Source: an uncultured Bacteroides sp. (GTDB lineage Bacteria; Bacteroidota; Bacteroidia; Bacteroidales; Bacteroidaceae). From it: 64,000 bases of DNA. A program made the position numbers and the translations under genes. Shown piece by piece: positions 27,401 through 34,710 of this stretch. The notes below the pieces were generated by a model. That model ran no database searches. It had not been told where the DNA came from and saw nothing but the letters and a program-made list of their open reading frames with translations. How positions within the stretch are numbered: the stretch's first letter is position 1; each line of letters opens with the position of its first letter. Location: contig CALUJC010000013.1 in NCBI GenBank assembly GCA_944320865.1, positions 1 through 64,000 of the forward strand, in the 5' to 3' direction.

Positions 27401-27769
27401 TTGGGGCAGTTGGTCGGTCACTTCGTTCAGCTTCTCGCTCACAATCTGCCGGGCCAGGTAGATGTCCGTGTCCCAGTCGAACTCCACCCACACTACCGAG
27501 AATCCCGTGGTGGACGAGGAGCGTACACGCCTCACGTGCGTCGCCCCGTTTACGGCCGTCTCGATGGGGAAGGTGACGAGCTGCTCTACTTCTTCGGCGG
27601 CCATGCCCCCTGCTTCGGTCATGACCACCACGGTAGGCGCGGTGAGGTCGGGAAACACGTCGACCTCGGTATGCAGGGCGGTGTACGTGCCGCCCACCAG
27701 CAAGAGCATCGAGGCTACCAGCACCAGGATGCGGTTGTGCAGGGAAAAGTGTATTATCTTGTCAAGCAT
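24428..27769 (-). CDS. Heavy-metal efflux RND permease (CusA/CzcA family)
   Basis: A 1,113-residue inner-membrane RND pump of the heavy-metal family. It begins MLDKIIHFSLHNRILVL, has the TM4 motif IGSLVDDAIVDVENVYRRL (acidic proton-relay residues) and a second half repeating the fold. The TM4 pattern is closer to CusA-like monovalent pumps than to CzcA, but the metal cannot be fixed by eye. At residues about 522-575, in the predicted cytoplasmic loop between TM6 (TPVLCSYLLKKKG) and TM7, the coding sequence runs through a seven-unit tandem DNA array (26044-26204), giving a low-complexity insert with a 23-residue period. Without it the protein would be near the usual length of about 1,040-1,060. 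Confidence 0.95.
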   Translation of the reverse strand: MLDKIIHFSLHNRILVLVASMLLLVGGTYTALHTEVDVFPDLTAPTVVVMTEAGGMAAEEVEQLVTFPIETAVNGATHVRRVRSSSTTGFSVVWVEFDWDTDIYLARQIVSEKLNEVTDQLPQGVGKPTLGPQSSILGEMLIVGLTADSTSMLDLRTLADWTIRPRLLSTGGVAQVAVLGGDVKEYQIQIDPERMRHYGVTLADVMNATRGMNLNANGGVLYEWGNEYIVRGLVSTTRIEDIARSVVKGGATSTSAPILLEDIAEVRIGAQVPKLGTASEKGRPAVLLTVTKQPATSTLELTDKLELAIEDLKKNLPADVHVSTDIFRQSRFIESSIGNVRKSLVEGGIFVVIVLFIFLANVRTTLISLVTLPLSLVMSLLVLHYMGLTINTMSLGGMAIAIGSLVDDAIVDVENVYRRLHENRLLPAGQRLPVKEVVFQASREVRMPILNSTLIIIACFVPLFFLSGMEGRMLVPLGIAFITALAASTLVALTLTPVLCSYLLKKKGEPSSVKDCNHAEEVGIASGEDSQSPPGRTAGCLRGGEPIASGEESRSPLRRRASRLYGGEAVASIEEISTSSHPRQKASYGGVGAYEGESLLARRLKHAYHGALLWALGHGRPVVVGTVVIFLIAAGLFFTLGRSFLPPFNEGSFTINVSTLPGISLEESDRIGRRAEELLMSIPEIQTVARKTGRAELDEHALGVNVSELEAPFELDGRTRAELTAEVRAKLNTLTGAIIEIGQPISHRIDAMLSGTQANIAIKLFGDDLTRMYRLAGDIRTAIQDVPGVADLNVEQQVERPQLTISPRRQMLARYGITLPQFAEYVRVCLAGEAVSQVYEQGKTFNLVVRVADGERSTAQRIGSLLIDTADGQQIPLSYVADIRSTMGPNTISRENVKRKIVISANVEGRDLLSTVEDIQQRIDQRIHLPEGYHVEMGGQFESERAASRTLALTSCMALVVIFLLLYGQFRSIKESAVILINLPLALIGGVFALMLTTGEVSIPAIIGFISLFGIATRNGMLLVSHYAHLQREEGYTVYDSVIRGSLDRLNPILMTALCSALALIPLAVGGDLPGNEIQSPMAKVILGGLLTSTFLNGFIIPIVYLSLHKKEA
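26044..26204. repeat. Array G, seven 23-nt units inside the RND permease gene
   Basis: Units begin at 26044, 26067, 26090, 26113, 26136, 26159 and 26182, all exactly 23 nt, with core CCTCCCCGGAGGC (units 4-7) or CCTCCGTAGAGGC (units 2-3), a dyad of CCTCC and GGAGG. Because 23 is not a multiple of three, three units make one 23-residue protein repeat: IASGEDSQSPPGRTAG... is followed by IASGEESRSPLRRRAS.... The frame stays open across all units. The period and dyad match the intergenic arrays elsewhere in the window. Confidence 0.9.
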
Positions 27770-27789
27770 ATCAATAGGATAGTTTATAA

Positions 27790-27897
27790 TGAAGAATTAA
27801 GAATGAGGAATGAAGAATTGTGGCGCAGCCCCCGTGCATAAGAAGCTCCCGCAGGATTCTTCATTATGCGCGAAGCGCGATTCTTCATTCTTCATTA
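27790..27897. repeat. AATGAAGAAT-type inverted repeat between permease and adaptor genes
   Basis: Copies of AATGAAGAAT on the left (27789-27820) face reverse-complement copies ATTCTTCATT on the right (27859-27896), with a small GCGC-GAA-GCGC hairpin between. The same word builds the inverted repeat after pheS (9505-9582). It fills the 131-nt gap between the adaptor stop (27901) and the permease start (27769), and could modulate the ratio of the two products. Confidence 0.7.
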
Positions 27898-27900
27898 GAA

Positions 27901-29046
27901 TTAGTGTTCGTGTGTATGCGGCGGTATGGCGCTGGTGGCGCCGGCCAGCTTCACTTGGTAGGCTCCCTTCACTACGATGCGGTCGCCCGGCTTCACGCCC
28001 GAGCGTATTATTACCCGTTGGCCATCATCGGCACCCAGTTCGACGAGTTGTTTCTCGTAGCACTCCTCATCCAACTGGCGGTACACAAAGTAGCTGCCTT
28101 GCTCTTCGGTCAGGGCCGCATGCGGCAGGGCAATGACATCTTCCATGGTATTTCCCAACAAGTAGATTTCGACGTATGTGCCAGGCAGTATGGCGTTTTC
28201 CTGTGGGGCGTTGAACTCGAAAGTAACAGGCACATAATATCCGCTTTCTACCCCAGAGGACTTGCCGTAGGAGAGCAAGCGTCCGCCCAGTTGGTCAAGA
28301 CTGTATACTTTGCCGGCATACGGCGTGCCGAAGTTGGCGGAGGTTATATTGGGGAGGTCGGCATAGTATTTCTCGCTCACATCGGCACGCAGGTATAGCT
28401 TCTCGCCCCGGGTGATGCTGGCCAAGGGTTGGCCTATCTGTACGTAGTCGCCCTCCTTTACCAGCAGGGTCTTGATGTATCCGCCGATGGGGGAAGACAC
28501 CGTTTGCCCTTGGGCGGATTGGCCTCCAGAGACGGCTTCATAGCTGATGCGGGCATTCTCGTAAGCCTGGCGGGCTTGGGCAAAGTCTTTTTCAGAGACG
28601 ATACGGTCTTCTACCAAGGCTTGCATGCGTTCATATTCTTTCTTGGCCACTTCGTAGTTGACGCGTGCCTTCTGTACTGGGTCGCCCTCGGCCATGTGGC
28701 TCGACGAGAGAGTGAACAGGGCACTTCCGGCCGATATGGGCATCCCTTCGACAACCTTTCCCCGGAAAGATACTACGCCGCTTACTGAAGCGACGGCCAT
28801 GCGTTCATCGCCTTGTGCGGCGAGCACTTGCCCGCTTGTGGGGATGACTTGGCGGAAGTCGCCTGGTTGGATGGTGCTTACTTCTACACCTGCGGCTTGG
28901 GCTTGGTGGGGGTGCAATACTATTTCGTTGGCTCCTCCATGGGAAGCGGGTGCCTCGGCATGGGCATGCCCGTGGCTTTCCGAGGCATTGTGGCAGGAGG
29001 CCAGCAGGACGATGCCCAAGGCTCCTGTAAAAATGAGTTCTTTCAT
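27901..29046 (-). CDS. Periplasmic adaptor lipoprotein of the metal RND pump
   Basis: A 381-residue membrane fusion protein of the CusB/HlyD type. Lipoprotein signal MKELIFTGALGIVLLASCHN with lipobox LASC is followed by a His-rich segment (SHGHAHAEAPASHGG) that may bind metal. Barrel-sandwich (RGKVVEGMPISAGSALFTL), hairpin and beta-barrel domains follow, and the C-terminus is again His-rich (PPHTHEH). Start chosen at ATG 29046 so that the signal peptide is N-terminal and the operator palindrome lies outside. First gene of the operon with the permease and the TolC-like channel. Confidence 0.93.
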   Translation of the reverse strand: MKELIFTGALGIVLLASCHNASESHGHAHAEAPASHGGANEIVLHPHQAQAAGVEVSTIQPGDFRQVIPTSGQVLAAQGDERMAVASVSGVVSFRGKVVEGMPISAGSALFTLSSSHMAEGDPVQKARVNYEVAKKEYERMQALVEDRIVSEKDFAQARQAYENARISYEAVSGGQSAQGQTVSSPIGGYIKTLLVKEGDYVQIGQPLASITRGEKLYLRADVSEKYYADLPNITSANFGTPYAGKVYSLDQLGGRLLSYGKSSGVESGYYVPVTFEFNAPQENAILPGTYVEIYLLGNTMEDVIALPHAALTEEQGSYFVYRQLDEECYEKQLVELGADDGQRVIIRSGVKPGDRIVVKGAYQVKLAGATSAIPPHTHEH

Positions 29047-29087
29047 TGCTATAAATATGCTTTTTCTTGTGTTAATGAATCCGTTTG

Positions 29088-29124
29088 CAAAGGTAGGGCA
29101 GGAGAGGATGCAACCGGGTTGCAT
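29088..29124 (-). promoter_or_regulatory. -7 box and palindromic operator of the metal efflux operon
   Basis: On the minus strand, 29088-29095 reads TACCTTTG, a -7 box 41 nt before the adaptor ATG. Upstream of it, ATGCAACC-G-GGTTGCAT (29108-29124) is a perfect 8-bp dyad covering the zone where the -33 element should be. No T-run follows, so an operator for a metal- or redox-responsive repressor is more likely than a terminator. No candidate regulator gene is adjacent. Confidence 0.6.
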
Positions 29125-29136
29125 TCTTCCCTCTGT

Positions 29137-29517
29137 TTACACAAGAAAAGGCGGGGCGCGCAGGCCGGCGGCACGTGTCCGGTAGCGGTCGTACAAGGCT
29201 TCCCTGCGGAGGGGCCTGTGGATGCCTGAGGTGCGGACGGGTATATATGCTAATGTGGACGGTATAAAAGCCACCGGGTGCGGGGCAGGGTGCGCCCAGT
29301 CATCGTTGGTGGGCGTAGGGGCTTGCTGAATGAAGTTGGCGGCCATGCACCCCGTGTCGTGACAACAGTGTTCGGCCATGGGGGCGGCAAAGTCATCCTT
29401 CATGCATAGCGTTCCATCGGCATGATGGTGGTGGGGGATAGCTGGCACGGCAAGCATCCACAGCCAGGCCAGCAGGCATAGCATGAGGCGGATGGTGGCG
29501 CGTGCGGGTGTTTTCAT
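29137..29517 (-). CDS. Small exported His/Cys-rich protein, putative metal binding
   Basis: A 126-residue protein with a signal-anchor or signal peptide (RLMLCLLAWLWMLAVPAIP) followed at once by HHHHADGTLCMKDD and then EHCCHDTGC, a dense set of potential metal ligands. The remainder is proline-rich with no recognised fold. It ends just upstream of the metal-efflux operon promoter and starts 6 nt after the lipoprotein gene, so it may be co-transcribed with either. A periplasmic metal-capture role next to the RND pump is inference. It resembles small conserved proteins often found beside CusB-like genes in Bacteroides. Confidence 0.75.
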   Translation of the reverse strand: MKTPARATIRLMLCLLAWLWMLAVPAIPHHHHADGTLCMKDDFAAPMAEHCCHDTGCMAANFIQQAPTPTNDDWAHPAPHPVAFIPSTLAYIPVRTSGIHRPLRREALYDRYRTRAAGLRAPPFLV

Positions 29518-29523
29518 AAGGGA

Positions 29524-30369
29524 TTACTTGTTGAGGGTTTCCAGCGAGTCACGCTTTATTCGTTCTTCAAGGAAGCCTATTTTAAGGCGGCATTCTTCCA
29601 TATCATGCTTCACTTGGGCGATGGAGTCGAGCACCTCGGCCAGTTTCAGTATGGCACCGGCGGCTTGCTTGTCGGCTTTGGTAAGCTGGGTAGTGTAGGT
29701 ACGGTCGCCCATGAAGTCCACGCGTAAGCTCTTGTCAGGGTTTAGGGCAATGAACTCTATCACACCGCCATCCTGCCCCAGCTTGTAATCGGCCTTCTCG
29801 ATGTGTTCGCCCAAGTCGGTGGTCTCATAACTGTCGGGCGAAGCCGGCGTCTGGGCAAAGGTGCCGTCGGGGGCACTGACCTTGACGGAGGTGTGGTGTA
29901 TGCTTGTGCGTCCGCAATAGATGGAAGTCATGCTTACCTTGCCTTGCTCATCTACTTGAAAACGCAGGAAGGAGCGGTGCAGGTTTCGCTCCACCACTTG
30001 CGAGGGGTGCAGGTAGGTACCTGTCTGTTGATACTCTTCATCTTTCTCGAAGGCATAAGCGGGCTTCAGCTGTTCCAAGCGGTTTTGGGCGGAGGCTAAC
30101 AGAGAGTCGAGGCGGGCCATCTGGAGGCGTTGCACGGCAAGCTCCACGCGCCTTTCCAGCCGGTTGCCCTCGCGACGGGTGTCGAAAGCTTTTGGGTAGA
30201 GCGTCTTGATGCTGTCCAGCTCGGCCTTGGCACGGGCATAGTCACCTTGGGCATAGGCTTGCTTGGCAATGTCCAACTTGGCTGAGGCTTTACGCTCCAC
30301 TCCTCCGCAGCCTATGAGGCACGCTGAGGCGAGGAGAATGGAGATGAAGGGGAATATAGTCTTTTTCAT
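29524..30369 (-). CDS. Lipoprotein with TPR-like and coiled-coil regions, unknown function
   Basis: A 281-residue predicted lipoprotein: MKKTIFPFISILLASACLIGCGG with lipobox LIGC. The first part (KLDIAKQAYAQGDYARAKAELDSIKTLYP) looks like a TPR-type helix pair followed by a coiled coil; the C-terminus is another coiled coil rich in Glu and Lys. A central beta-rich segment contains SIYCGRTSIHHTSVKV. Start at ATG 30369; the longer frame is antisense to the cca gene. Its minus-strand -7 box is at 30403-30410. No function recognised. Confidence 0.8.
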   Translation of the reverse strand: MKKTIFPFISILLASACLIGCGGVERKASAKLDIAKQAYAQGDYARAKAELDSIKTLYPKAFDTRREGNRLERRVELAVQRLQMARLDSLLASAQNRLEQLKPAYAFEKDEEYQQTGTYLHPSQVVERNLHRSFLRFQVDEQGKVSMTSIYCGRTSIHHTSVKVSAPDGTFAQTPASPDSYETTDLGEHIEKADYKLGQDGGVIEFIALNPDKSLRVDFMGDRTYTTQLTKADKQAAGAILKLAEVLDSIAQVKHDMEECRLKIGFLEERIKRDSLETLNK

Positions 30370-30402
30370 ACGTTGAAAATGGCTTATCGGGTTTGTTTGG
30401 CG

Positions 30403-30431
30403 CAAAAATAGCAAGATTTTCCTTACCTTTG
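30403..30431. promoter_or_regulatory. Divergent -7 boxes between the lipoprotein and CCA genes
   Basis: The minus strand at 30403-30410 reads TATTTTTG, 33 nt before the lipoprotein ATG; the plus strand at 30424-30431 reads TACCTTTG, 22 nt before the nucleotidyltransferase ATG. The two promoters must overlap, so transcription from one probably interferes with the other. Confidence 0.55.
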
Positions 30432-30453
30432 CGCCATTTACTGAGAAAAATGT

Positions 30454-31884
30454 ATGATAGAATTGACGCAAGATGAATTGAAGCAGCACTTTTCGGCTCC
30501 CGTGTTCCGCCCCATTACGGAGGTGGCCGACCAGTTGGGGTTGGAGTGCTACGTGGTGGGAGGCTACGTGCGCGACCTCTTTTTGGAGCGCCCTTCGAAG
30601 GATATTGACGTGGTGGTGGTAGGCAGCGGCATACGCATGGCCGAAGCTTTGGCCGAGAGGCTGGGACGAGGCGCGCATGTGGCTGTGTTCAAGAATTTTG
30701 GTACCGCCCAACTGAAGTGGCGTGGCACAGAGGTGGAGTTTGTGGGCGCAAGAAAGGAATCGTACACCCACGATTCGCGCAAGCCCATCGTAGAGGATGG
30801 CACGTTGGAGGATGACCAGAACCGGCGTGACTTCACCATCAACGCTTTGGCCGTATGCCTCAACCAGGCAAGGCTGGGCGAATTGGTAGACCCTTTCGGT
30901 GGATTGGAGGACCTCAAAGAGAAGACTATACGCACTCCCCTCGACCCGGATGTGACTTTCAGCGATGACCCCTTGCGCATGATGCGGGCCATACGATTTG
31001 CCACCCAGCTGAAGTTTTACATCGATGACGATACATTTGCCTCACTCACGCGTATGGCCGGGCGCATAGCCATCATTTCGCGTGAACGCATTGCCGACGA
31101 GTTGAACAAGATAATCCTTTCGCCCCAGCCTTCGCGCGGGCTGGTAGACCTGGAACGCTCGGGATTGCTCGAACTCATTTTCCCCGAACTGGCTGCCCTT
31201 AGGGGAGTGGAAACTAAGTGTGGGCGGGCGCACAAGGATAATTTTTATCATACGCTCGAAGTGGTAGATAATGTGGCGCGTACTTCGTCCGACCTGTGGC
31301 TGCGTTGGGCAGCCCTGCTTCACGACATCGGAAAGCCCGCCACCAAGCGCTGGGAACCACGGGTGGGGTGGACGTTCCATAACCACAACTATGTGGGCGA
31401 AAAGATGGTACCTGCCATTTTCCGCAAGATGAAGTTGCCCATGAACGAGAAGATGAAATACGTGCAAAAGCTCGTAGGCCTGCACATGCGCCCCATTGTC
31501 ATAGCCGATGAGGAGGTCACCGACTCTGCCGTGCGTCGCCTGCTCTTCGAGGCGGGGGATGACATTGACGACCTCATGACCTTGTGCGAAGCCGACATCA
31601 CTTCCAAAAACTCCGAGCGTAAACGACGCTTCTTGGCCAACTTCCAGCTTGTCCGTCAGAAGCTGAAAGACTTGGAGGAGCGCGACCGCATACGCAATTT
31701 CCAGCCTCCGGTGGATGGGGAGGAAATCATGCGTACCTTCCACCTGCCCCCTTGTGCCCAAGTGGGTCAGTTGAAAAGTGCCATTAAAGATGCCATACTG
31801 GATGGTGTCATCCCCAACGACCACGATGCCGCCTACGCATATATGATGCAAAAGGCTAAGGAAATGGGCATATCTGAAATTTAG
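30454..31884 (+). CDS. CCA tRNA nucleotidyltransferase / poly(A)-polymerase-type protein with HD domain
   Basis: A 476-residue class II nucleotidyltransferase. The head domain has [22 protein letters not shown] (key GG and DID residues), then [11 protein letters not shown], and the neck has [17 protein letters not shown]-terminal HD domain ([15 protein letters not shown]) follows. This fits the bacterial CCA-adding enzymes that carry an HD domain. The TAG stop (31882-31884) lies in the first unit of array C. Convergent with nhaC. Confidence 0.93.
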   Translation: MIELTQDELKQHFSAPVFRPITEVADQLGLECYVVGGYVRDLFLERPSKDIDVVVVGSGIRMAEALAERLGRGAHVAVFKNFGTAQLKWRGTEVEFVGARKESYTHDSRKPIVEDGTLEDDQNRRDFTINALAVCLNQARLGELVDPFGGLEDLKEKTIRTPLDPDVTFSDDPLRMMRAIRFATQLKFYIDDDTFASLTRMAGRIAIISRERIADELNKIILSPQPSRGLVDLERSGLLELIFPELAALRGVETKCGRAHKDNFYHTLEVVDNVARTSSDLWLRWAALLHDIGKPATKRWEPRVGWTFHNHNYVGEKMVPAIFRKMKLPMNEKMKYVQKLVGLHMRPIVIADEEVTDSAVRRLLFEAGDDIDDLMTLCEADITSKNSERKRRFLANFQLVRQKLKDLEERDRIRNFQPPVDGEEIMRTFHLPPCAQVGQLKSAIKDAILDGVIPNDHDAAYAYMMQKAKEMGISEI

Positions 31885-32038
31885 AGGGTGCTCTAAAGCC
31901 CCGTTTAGAGGGTGCTCTAAAGCCTCGTTTAGATGGTACTCTAAAGCCTCGTTTAGATGGTACTCTAAAGCCCCGTTTAGAGGGTACTCTAAAGCCTCGT
32001 TTAGAGGGTACTCTACAGTCTCGTGTAGTGGGTACTAG
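31879..32038. repeat. Array C, 24-nt units, between two convergent stop codons
   Basis: Six full 24-nt units begin at 31879, 31903, 31927, 31951, 31975 and 31999, with a partial seventh at 32023-32038. Each has a 7-bp hairpin of the form TTTAGAG-GGTA-CTCTAAA followed by a short GCCTC-type spacer. Unit 1 includes the TAG stop of the plus-strand gene, and unit 7 ends one base before the nhaC stop (32039-32041 on the minus strand). The array therefore fills the intergenic space completely. Units 3 and 4 share a G-to-T change in the left arm, which weakens their stem. Confidence 0.95.
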
Positions 32039-33361
32039 TTACGAATACTTCTTGGGATACCTTAGCAATATGGCCAGCAAGGCGCAGGCACCCATGCAGA
32101 AGGGATAGTACAGGTGTCCGATGATGCTGAGCGGCGACACTCCTGCCAGCCCTGCGGCAAGTAACAGTTGCGCCCCGTAAGGAATGAGTCCTTGTACAAA
32201 GCACGAAAAAGTGTCGAGCACACTGGCCACCTTCCGCCCGTCCAGGCCGTAGCGTTCCGCAATGCCACGGGCTATGGGGCCGGTGGTGATGATGGCAATG
32301 GTGTTGTTTGCCGTACACAAGTTGGCCACGCTCACCAGTGCGGCAATGCTCAGCTCGGCTCCCCGTTTGCCTTTGACGTGGCGTGTGAGACGTTCGATGA
32401 TGAAGTCGATTCCTCCATTATAGCGGATGGTTTCAAGCATGCCTCCTGCCAGTAGGGTGATGATGATAAGCTCGCCCATTCCCGTTATGCCCGTACCCAT
32501 GGCACCCATCCAGTCGAAGAAGGCGTCAGCGGCCATACCTGCACCTTCCGCTGCGTCCAGCATACCGATGATACCTGTGGAGACAATGCCCAGTAAAAGT
32601 ACCAGCATGACGTTGACACCTGCCACGGCTGTGCCTAATACCAGCAGGTAGGGTACTACCTTGATCCACTCGATAGTCTCTGCTTCTTTCACAACAGTAA
32701 ACGAAAAGCCTTGGGCTACGTAGATGCCCAGCACTACTATGGCGGCCGGTACCACAATGAGCGAATTGACCTTGAACTTATCCCTCATCCGGCAGCCTTG
32801 CGTGCGTGTAGCTGCGATGGTGGTATCTGATATAAATGAAAGGTTATCGCCGAAAAACGAGCCACCCACCACGATGCCTAACATGCAGGGCAAGTCGATG
32901 CCTGTCCGTTCGGCAAGTCCGATGGCCACTGGCGCAAGTGCGACGATGGTGCCCACGCTGGTGCCTATGGAAAGCGAGATGAAGCACGAGGCCACAAATA
33001 TGCCCGCCAGTAATAAGTGTCCCGGTAAGACGTGTAGGGTAAGTCCTACTGCTGCGTCGATGGCACCCATTTGTTTCGCACCTTCGGCAAAGGCACCCGC
33101 CAGGATGAAAATCCACACCATGAGCAAAATGTTTTTGTTCCCCGCCCCTGCTGAAAATAGGCTGATACGCTCCTCCGCCTTCAGTCCTCGTGTAATGAGT
33201 ACGCCGTAACACGATGCCACGACAAATGCCACTGTAATGGGCACTTTGTAGAAGTCGTTCATCAATACCGACGTAACCATATATAATACCAGGAAGACCA
33301 TAAGCGGGCTCAATGCCCACCATCCGCCCGGTTTCGTATGTGTGGAAGAAGTTTGGGTCAT
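32039..33361 (-). CDS. nhaC: Na+/H+ antiporter NhaC family protein
   Basis: A 440-residue inner-membrane protein with about 11 hydrophobic helices. FISLSIGTSVGTIVALAPVAIGLAE and GIVVGGSFFGDNLSFISDTTIAATRTQG (parts: GGSFFGDNLSFISDTTIAA) are family motifs of NhaC-type antiporters, and SVANLCTANNTIAIITTGPIA is the second-half counterpart. Exchanges sodium for protons or possibly organic acids. It stands alone, convergent with the CCA gene through array C; 56 nt upstream is the lacI-type gene on the same strand. Confidence 0.9.
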   Translation of the reverse strand: MTQTSSTHTKPGGWWALSPLMVFLVLYMVTSVLMNDFYKVPITVAFVVASCYGVLITRGLKAEERISLFSAGAGNKNILLMVWIFILAGAFAEGAKQMGAIDAAVGLTLHVLPGHLLLAGIFVASCFISLSIGTSVGTIVALAPVAIGLAERTGIDLPCMLGIVVGGSFFGDNLSFISDTTIAATRTQGCRMRDKFKVNSLIVVPAAIVVLGIYVAQGFSFTVVKEAETIEWIKVVPYLLVLGTAVAGVNVMLVLLLGIVSTGIIGMLDAAEGAGMAADAFFDWMGAMGTGITGMGELIIITLLAGGMLETIRYNGGIDFIIERLTRHVKGKRGAELSIAALVSVANLCTANNTIAIITTGPIARGIAERYGLDGRKVASVLDTFSCFVQGLIPYGAQLLLAAGLAGVSPLSIIGHLYYPFCMGACALLAILLRYPKKYS

Positions 33362-33417
33362 TTATATTACAAATAATTTATGTGTGCGTTCGTTGCGCCT
33401 TCTTGTAGTTGAGAATA

Positions 33418-34476
33418 CTACTTGCTATAATAAAATTCGATGTTCTCTTTTGTCAACAGGTCTATGGGCATGAAATTTTCTTTGATGACCTCTTTTTTCA
33501 GGATAAGGTAGTCGCATAAGGTTTTGATACTGTTAAATCCTTGTAAAGTGGGTTGCTGGGCGATGAGGAAAAAGATATTTCCTTGTTTCAAGCATTCTAC
33601 GTTGCGCTTCAACAAGTCATAACCTATCAAGTGGAAATCAGTACATGCTCGTTCTTGCAGGTATTCCCCGATGATGTATGCTTTGGAATTGAAGGTAATG
33701 CCATTTTTTACTTGAGGGTGGCGGGTAAAGAAATTGTCTAGCATCAGGTGGTCTTCTCCATCTTGTTTGGCATGCAAGTTTAGTTCCCAAATAAGACATC
33801 GGGGGTGGTGTTGCATCATGTATTTGCGGAAGCCTACTTCGCGTCGCTCCTGTTGGTTGGAACCTACTATGCCGTCATTTATTTTTCGGAAAATTACGAC
33901 CTCTTGGGGATGCTCACCTGCAAGTAGGGACAAAATGCGAGCGGCAAAATATCCGCTTTGCTCAGAGTTTTGTCCATAAAAAGAAAGAGCAGGTGCCTCT
34001 TGTATATACGAGTCGATATATATATATGGTATTTGTCTTCGGGTGAGTTCTTCTACGAAAGGCAAAGTGTAGGTAGGTGTGGTAGGTGCCAGCATTACGC
34101 CATCGGGATCCGTGGCCAAGATGCTTTGTGAGGCTTGTCCGAACGAACGGTAATCGTAAGGATCGTAATAAGATACCTGCACTGCTACATTGAAGTCCGA
34201 GTACGTGCGTATAGCTTCGTGTATACCTGCCTCCACGTCTGTCCAATATTCGCCTTCGGCATGTTGAGGCAATAAGCAGGCAAAGTTGTACTTTTTATTG
34301 GATGCCAGGGCACTGGCATACATGTTGGGCTGATAGTCCAGCTGTTTTAAGATTTCTTTCACACGTTTCTTGCTGGATTCAGAAACTCCACTGCGGCTGT
34401 GGATGACCCTGTCTACGGTGCCTACCGATACGCCTGCCAGCTTGGCGATATCCTTTATTCTTGTCCTTTCGCTCAT
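33418..34476 (-). CDS. LacI family transcriptional regulator
   Basis: A 352-residue regulator. The N-terminal helix-turn-helix MSERTRIKDIAKLAGVSVGTVDRVIHSRSGVS is typical of LacI proteins (key: IAKLAGVSVGTVDRV), followed by a periplasmic-binding-protein-like sugar sensor domain. Start at ATG 34476, downstream of a near-perfect promoter at 34512-34542. It is divergent from kdgK-eda, which suggests it controls 2-keto-3-deoxygluconate use, responding to KDG or a related uronate; this is inference from context. Confidence 0.93.
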   Translation of the reverse strand: MSERTRIKDIAKLAGVSVGTVDRVIHSRSGVSESSKKRVKEILKQLDYQPNMYASALASNKKYNFACLLPQHAEGEYWTDVEAGIHEAIRTYSDFNVAVQVSYYDPYDYRSFGQASQSILATDPDGVMLAPTTPTYTLPFVEELTRRQIPYIYIDSYIQEAPALSFYGQNSEQSGYFAARILSLLAGEHPQEVVIFRKINDGIVGSNQQERREVGFRKYMMQHHPRCLIWELNLHAKQDGEDHLMLDNFFTRHPQVKNGITFNSKAYIIGEYLQERACTDFHLIGYDLLKRNVECLKQGNIFFLIAQQPTLQGFNSIKTLCDYLILKKEVIKENFMPIDLLTKENIEFYYSK

Positions 34477-34511
34477 GGTTGGAAAAATAAATAATAGAAA
34501 AACATCCGATA

Positions 34512-34542
34512 CAAAAGTAGAATAATTTTTCTTCATTTCAAA
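34512..34542 (-). promoter_or_regulatory. Promoter of the lacI-type gene
   Basis: On the minus strand TTTG (34542-34539) is followed after exactly 19 nt by TACTTTTG (34519-34512), matching the Bacteroidota TTTG-N19-TAnnTTTG consensus, 36 nt upstream of the ATG. Confidence 0.8.
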
Positions 34543-34550
34543 AAATGTCG

Positions 34551-34588
34551 TATCTTTGTGCTCGTGCACGGATTGCATGAATGTAATC
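34551..34588 (+). promoter_or_regulatory. -7 box and possible operator upstream of kdgK
   Basis: TATCTTTG (34551-34558) is the -7 box for kdgK. Just downstream, GATTGCA-TGAA-TGTAATC (34571-34588) is an imperfect dyad (6 of 7 pairs) at about +7 to +24 relative to the expected start of transcription, a common position for a LacI-type roadblock operator. The assignment to the divergent LacI protein is inference. Confidence 0.45.
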
Positions 34589-34666
34589 TGAGATAGCCTT
34601 CAACAGATAGATTATCAGTGAATTATTTTATATTTAATGTGAGTTGTATAATTTGTAAAAATATCT

Positions 34667-34690
34667 AAGGACAGCATTATTAATGTCCTT
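34667..34690 (+). promoter_or_regulatory. Hairpin in the kdgK leader
   Basis: AAGGACA (34667-34673) pairs with TGTCCTT (34684-34690) around a 10-nt AT loop, 20 nt before the kdgK ATG in a leader of about 145 nt. It could affect translation initiation. The leader has no recognised riboswitch. Confidence 0.45.
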
Positions 34691-34710
34691 GAAAAACAGA
34701 AGTATGAACT

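Noticed and set aside
26507..27841. A 444-codon plus-strand open frame (and others at 24683-26041 and 24441-26153) in the metal permease region
   Set aside because: They are low-complexity His/Gly/Arg-rich shadows of the GC-rich RND permease gene, which is complete on the minus strand.
31879..32038. Regularly spaced 24-nt repeats as a CRISPR array
   Set aside because: Units are directly adjacent with no unique spacers, units are palindromic over most of their length, and no cas genes are present.
34477..34578. N-terminal extension of the LacI-type regulator
   Set aside because: It would run through the consensus promoter at 34512-34542; the helix-turn-helix begins directly after the ATG at 34476.
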